64,000 nt of DNA, taken from NCBI RefSeq assembly GCF_030718205.1, contig NZ_JAUZQF010000011.1, positions 346,492 to 410,491 of the forward strand, read 5' to 3'. The notes under the pieces were generated by a model, which searched no databases, was not told the origin of the DNA, and saw nothing but the letters and a program-made list of their open reading frames with translations. The position numbers and the translations under genes are program-made. Below are positions 62,183 through 64,000 of the stretch, piece after piece. Positions within the stretch are counted from its first letter, which is position 1. Each line of letters starts with the position of its first letter. This DNA comes from Nonomuraea turcica (GTDB lineage: Bacteria > Actinomycetota > Actinomycetes > Streptosporangiales > Streptosporangiaceae).

Positions 62183-62947
62183 ATGCGACTCTTCACTGTT
62201 GACGCCTTCACCAGCACAGCTTTCCGAGGTAATCCGGCGGCCGTCTGCCTGTTGGAGACCCCGGTTACTGACAGCTGGATGCAGAGCGTGGCCGCCGAGA
62301 TGAACCTCTCCGAGACCGCCTTCCTGCTCGGCGATTCGTTGCGCTGGTTCACCCCTGCGGTTGAGGTCACGCTCTGTGGTCATGCCACGCTGGCGACGGC
62401 CCACGTGCTCTATTCCACGGGTGCGGCGACGGGGCAGCTCGAATTCAAGACGGCCAGCGGCACGCTTACCGTGAATCGTCTCGGCGACGGCATGATCACG
62501 ATGGATTTTCCGGCCAAGGAGGTGACCCCCGCTCCGGCGCCCGACGGTCTGGAGAAAGCACTCGGCGTGACACCTGTACAGGTCGGAAATAGCCACCTTG
62601 ACCTGCTGGTGGAGGTGGACTCTGAGGAAACCGTGCGGACCCTTTCCCCCGATATCACCGCCTTGGCCGCCCTGGACGCCAGAGGCGTCATCGTCACCGC
62701 CCGCGGCACCGACACGGATTTCGTCTCCCGTTTCTTCGCCCCCAAGGTCGGCGTCCCCGAGGACCCGGTAACGGGTTCGGCGCATTGCGCGCTCTCGCCG
62801 TATTGGTCGGCTCGCCTGGGTCGCGCCTCATTGGTCGGCGCCCAGTTGTCGAGGCGAGGCGGCCTGGTCCGCGTGACGCTGGACGGCGACCGCGTGCATC
62901 TGGCCGGCCGAGCCGTGACAGTCCTCTCGGGCACCTTGCATGTCTGA
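62183..62947 (+). CDS. PhzF family isomerase/epimerase
   Basis: The 254-residue PhzF-fold protein has two mirrored beta/alpha barrels. The start LFTVDAFTSTAFRGNPAAVC and NLSETAF with the catalytic Glu44 are diagnostic, as is SRFFAPKVGVPEDPVTGSAHCALSPYWSARLG in the second half. Family members catalyse proton shifts or isomerisations on diverse small molecules; phenazine synthesis is unlikely because no phz genes are near. ATG 62183 fits the family start. It is slightly shorter than the usual 260-300 residues. Confidence 0.9.
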   Translation: MRLFTVDAFTSTAFRGNPAAVCLLETPVTDSWMQSVAAEMNLSETAFLLGDSLRWFTPAVEVTLCGHATLATAHVLYSTGAATGQLEFKTASGTLTVNRLGDGMITMDFPAKEVTPAPAPDGLEKALGVTPVQVGNSHLDLLVEVDSEETVRTLSPDITALAALDARGVIVTARGTDTDFVSRFFAPKVGVPEDPVTGSAHCALSPYWSARLGRASLVGAQLSRRGGLVRVTLDGDRVHLAGRAVTVLSGTLHV

Positions 62948-63362
62948 CATGGATCTCACTTTACGCGATCGCGAGATTACACAGAGCGGGACGCGCGTGT
63001 CGCCGGCAGATCCTGACTCCCATCGGCAACTGCTCAAGGGTGCGCTGACCGGTTCGACCGTTCCCGTTGGCATACGCCCCCGGCCCCAACCCCACGAGAC
63101 CGCACGAGTGGGGTGCCCCTACAGGGCTCCCAAGGGCTGCCGTGGCCGTCGCAAGCGCTTGCTCACTGCGGAGTTGACGGGTTAGTGTCGTAGCGACGCG
63201 ATCCAGAATGATGGAACCCGGGGACAGGTCGTTCCTCATTCAGGGCTGACGAAGCAGCTGGATCATCCGCGATGTCCCGTGTCAACGGACACGCGTTCCG
63301 GGGGGAAAAGGCGCCGCCGGCGTCTGGGAACTGACCCAACGGACCGTGGACCGGGATCGCAG
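62948..63362. other. 415-bp gap between phzF-like gene and small membrane gene
   Basis: It contains the palindrome listed separately and two possible promoter elements, TTGCTC (63159-63164) with TTAGTG 17 bp later and TTGACG at 63175-63180. An 81-codon frame starting at ATG 62940 and overlapping the phzF-like stop by 8 bp ends at 63185; its product is basic and family-less, and I do not call it. Nothing else was recognised. Confidence 0.4.
63151..63162. promoter_or_regulatory. Palindrome GCAAGCGCTTGC, probable operator
   Basis: A perfect 12-bp palindrome containing the same CAAGCGCTTG core as the site at 40673. It partly overlaps a -35-like TTGCTC ahead of the small membrane gene, a typical place for a repressor. 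The core (AAnCGnTT) suits a LacI-family protein; a TetR-type protein is also possible. Confidence 0.38.
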
Positions 63363-63629
63363 ATGATCGTGATAAACGCAACCTGGCAACGAGTGGCACT
63401 CGGTGCGCTTTTGGTTCTCCTCCTGATCCCCGTGGTCGCGCTGATGGCACCCGTTCTCCCTTTCCTGATCTGGCGCGTCGAAGGCCGGGAGTTCGTGCTC
63501 GCCCTGTTTGACAAGATCACGGACCTTGCCAGGGCGCTCGTCCCCAGGGAGGAGAGTCGCGACTCGCCCGGCGCGGGCTTGAAGCCGGCGCCGCGCGGGT
63601 CGAAGAGGATCAGGTCGGCGGCGAGCTGA
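63363..63629 (+). CDS. Small membrane protein, 88 aa
   Basis: The product has one or two hydrophobic helices (residues about 10-38) followed by WRVEGREFVLALFDKITDLARALVPREE and a basic Pro/Gly/Ser tail. ATG 63363 is preferred; a GTG at 63279 would add 28 basic residues. No family recognised. It sits next to the rrn operon and its 3' end faces the rrn terminator, 14 bp away. Confidence 0.5.
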   Translation: MIVINATWQRVALGALLVLLLIPVVALMAPVLPFLIWRVEGREFVLALFDKITDLARALVPREESRDSPGAGLKPAPRGSKRIRSAAS

Positions 63630-63643
63630 GTGCAGGAAAAAGA

Positions 63644-63674
63644 AAAGCCCCGACGCGTTGTGCGTCGGGGCTTT
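63644..63674 (-). terminator. Intrinsic terminator of the rrn operon
   Basis: AAAGCCCCGACGC (63644-63656) and GCGTCGGGGCTTT (63662-63674) are perfect 13-bp arms with a 5-nt loop. On the minus strand a TTTTCTTTTT tract follows directly, so this is a classical terminator for the rRNA transcript, 16 bp after the 5S gene. It may also end the plus-strand membrane gene. Confidence 0.9.
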
Positions 63675-63689
63675 CCCCAATCAAAGATT

Positions 63690-63807
63690 GTCCGGCGGTG
63701 ACCTACTCTCCCACACCCTCCCGAGTGCAGTACCATCGGCGCGGGGAAGCTTAACTTCCGGGTTCGGAATGTAACCGGGTGTTTCCTTCCCGCCATAACC
63801 GCCGTAA
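63690..63807 (-). rRNA. rrf: 5S ribosomal RNA
   Basis: Reading the minus strand, TTACGGCGGTTATGGCGGG begins the gene and GGTCACCGCCGGAC ends it. The ends pair (GGCGG with CCGCC). The internal CCGAACCCGGAAGTTAAG is the conserved loop B/C region of 5S rRNA, and GTGGGAGAGTAGGTC is the loop D/E region. Length is about 118 nt. It lies 3' of 23S in the standard order. Confidence 0.96.
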
Positions 63808-63879
63808 CCCTGAGAAACAGCCTGTTTGCTGTCTCAGAATTGCGTAGTGGACGCGAGCAACGACTAACAAGTCTGCTTT

Positions 63880-64000
63880 GTGGTCAAGTCCTCGGCCTAT
63901 TAGTACCGGTCAGCTCCACGCGTTACCGCGCTTCCACCTCCGGCCTATCAACCCGGTCGTCTACCGGGGGCCTTACCCACTCTCGTGGTGGGAGACCTCA
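63880..64000 (-). rRNA. rrl: 23S ribosomal RNA, 3' end only
   Basis: The last ~120 nt are present, continuing beyond the window. The minus strand reads GGAGCTGACCGGTACTAATAGG and then CCGAGGACTTGACCA, the conserved 3' terminus of actinobacterial 23S rRNA. The exact 3' end is uncertain by several bases. The 72-bp spacer to 5S contains no tRNA. Confidence 0.92.

Noticed and set aside
62940..63185. An 81-codon frame overlapping the phzF-like stop by 8 bp
   Set aside because: The overlap is attractive, but the product is basic, Pro/Arg-rich and family-less, with no independent support.

Overview
The window is a GC-rich chromosomal segment from an actinomycete. Protein content points to the Streptosporangiales (a Nonomuraea- or Streptosporangium-like organism), judged from memory of family sequences and gene order because no search could be run. 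Support comes from many GTG starts, Zn-ribbon and DUF families largely restricted to actinobacteria (DUF3027, DUF2530, DUF3263, DUF1707), an HrcA/CIRCE-controlled GroEL2 without GroES, a mycosin-type protease and a LexA-like TCGAAC box. The right edge enters an rRNA operon on the minus strand (5S, then the 3' end of 23S). No tRNA, CRISPR array, prophage or biosynthetic cluster was seen.

Layout. 1-9.2 kb: L-2-hydroxyglutarate oxidase (cut by the edge), a small protein with a duplicated start region, a wall- or membrane-anchored secreted protein, a MATE exporter facing an aldo/keto reductase, a MarR-MFS-ThpR operon and an AzgA-type purine permease. 9.3-23 kb: secreted TAP-like hydrolase, a 1011-aa sacsin-type GHKL protein beside a DUF3027/MFS pair, a cold-shock protein with a C-terminal extension, HAD hydrolase, TetR regulator and a helicase-associated protein. 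23-32 kb: acyl-CoA synthetase, XPB helicase, HelR/HelD-like RNA polymerase motor, PEBP protein and groEL2. 32-40 kb: a second cold-shock protein, then a SAM-I riboswitch controlling a threonine-synthase-fold enzyme and a MoaD/ThiS sulfur carrier, an ECF-type sigma factor, trehalose synthesis (otsA, otsB), a SAM-hydrolysing enzyme and an orphan mycosin. 40-50 kb: DUF35 plus lipid-transfer-protein/thiolase pair, a complete five-gene oligopeptide/dipeptide ABC operon, and a TagGH-type polysaccharide exporter. 50-51.4 kb: a gene-poor patch with inverted repeats around an SOS box and a 57-residue DUF222/13E12-like remnant. 51.4-64 kb: secreted protein, KamA-family radical SAM enzyme, plsX, CtpE-like P-type ATPase, argS, a sepF paralogue, a PhzF-family protein and the rrn operon.

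How the genes fit together. The clearest functional unit is the SAM-I riboswitch - PLP enzyme - sulfur carrier operon (32.88-34.57 kb). A SAM sensor and a GG-ending sulfur carrier both suggest that the enzyme annotated as threonine synthase by fold serves homocysteine/methionine formation. Heat and cold stress genes (groEL2 and csp) lie next to it, and otsA/otsB provide trehalose. The 50.5-51.15 kb patch is the best candidate for a decayed mobile or repetitive element.
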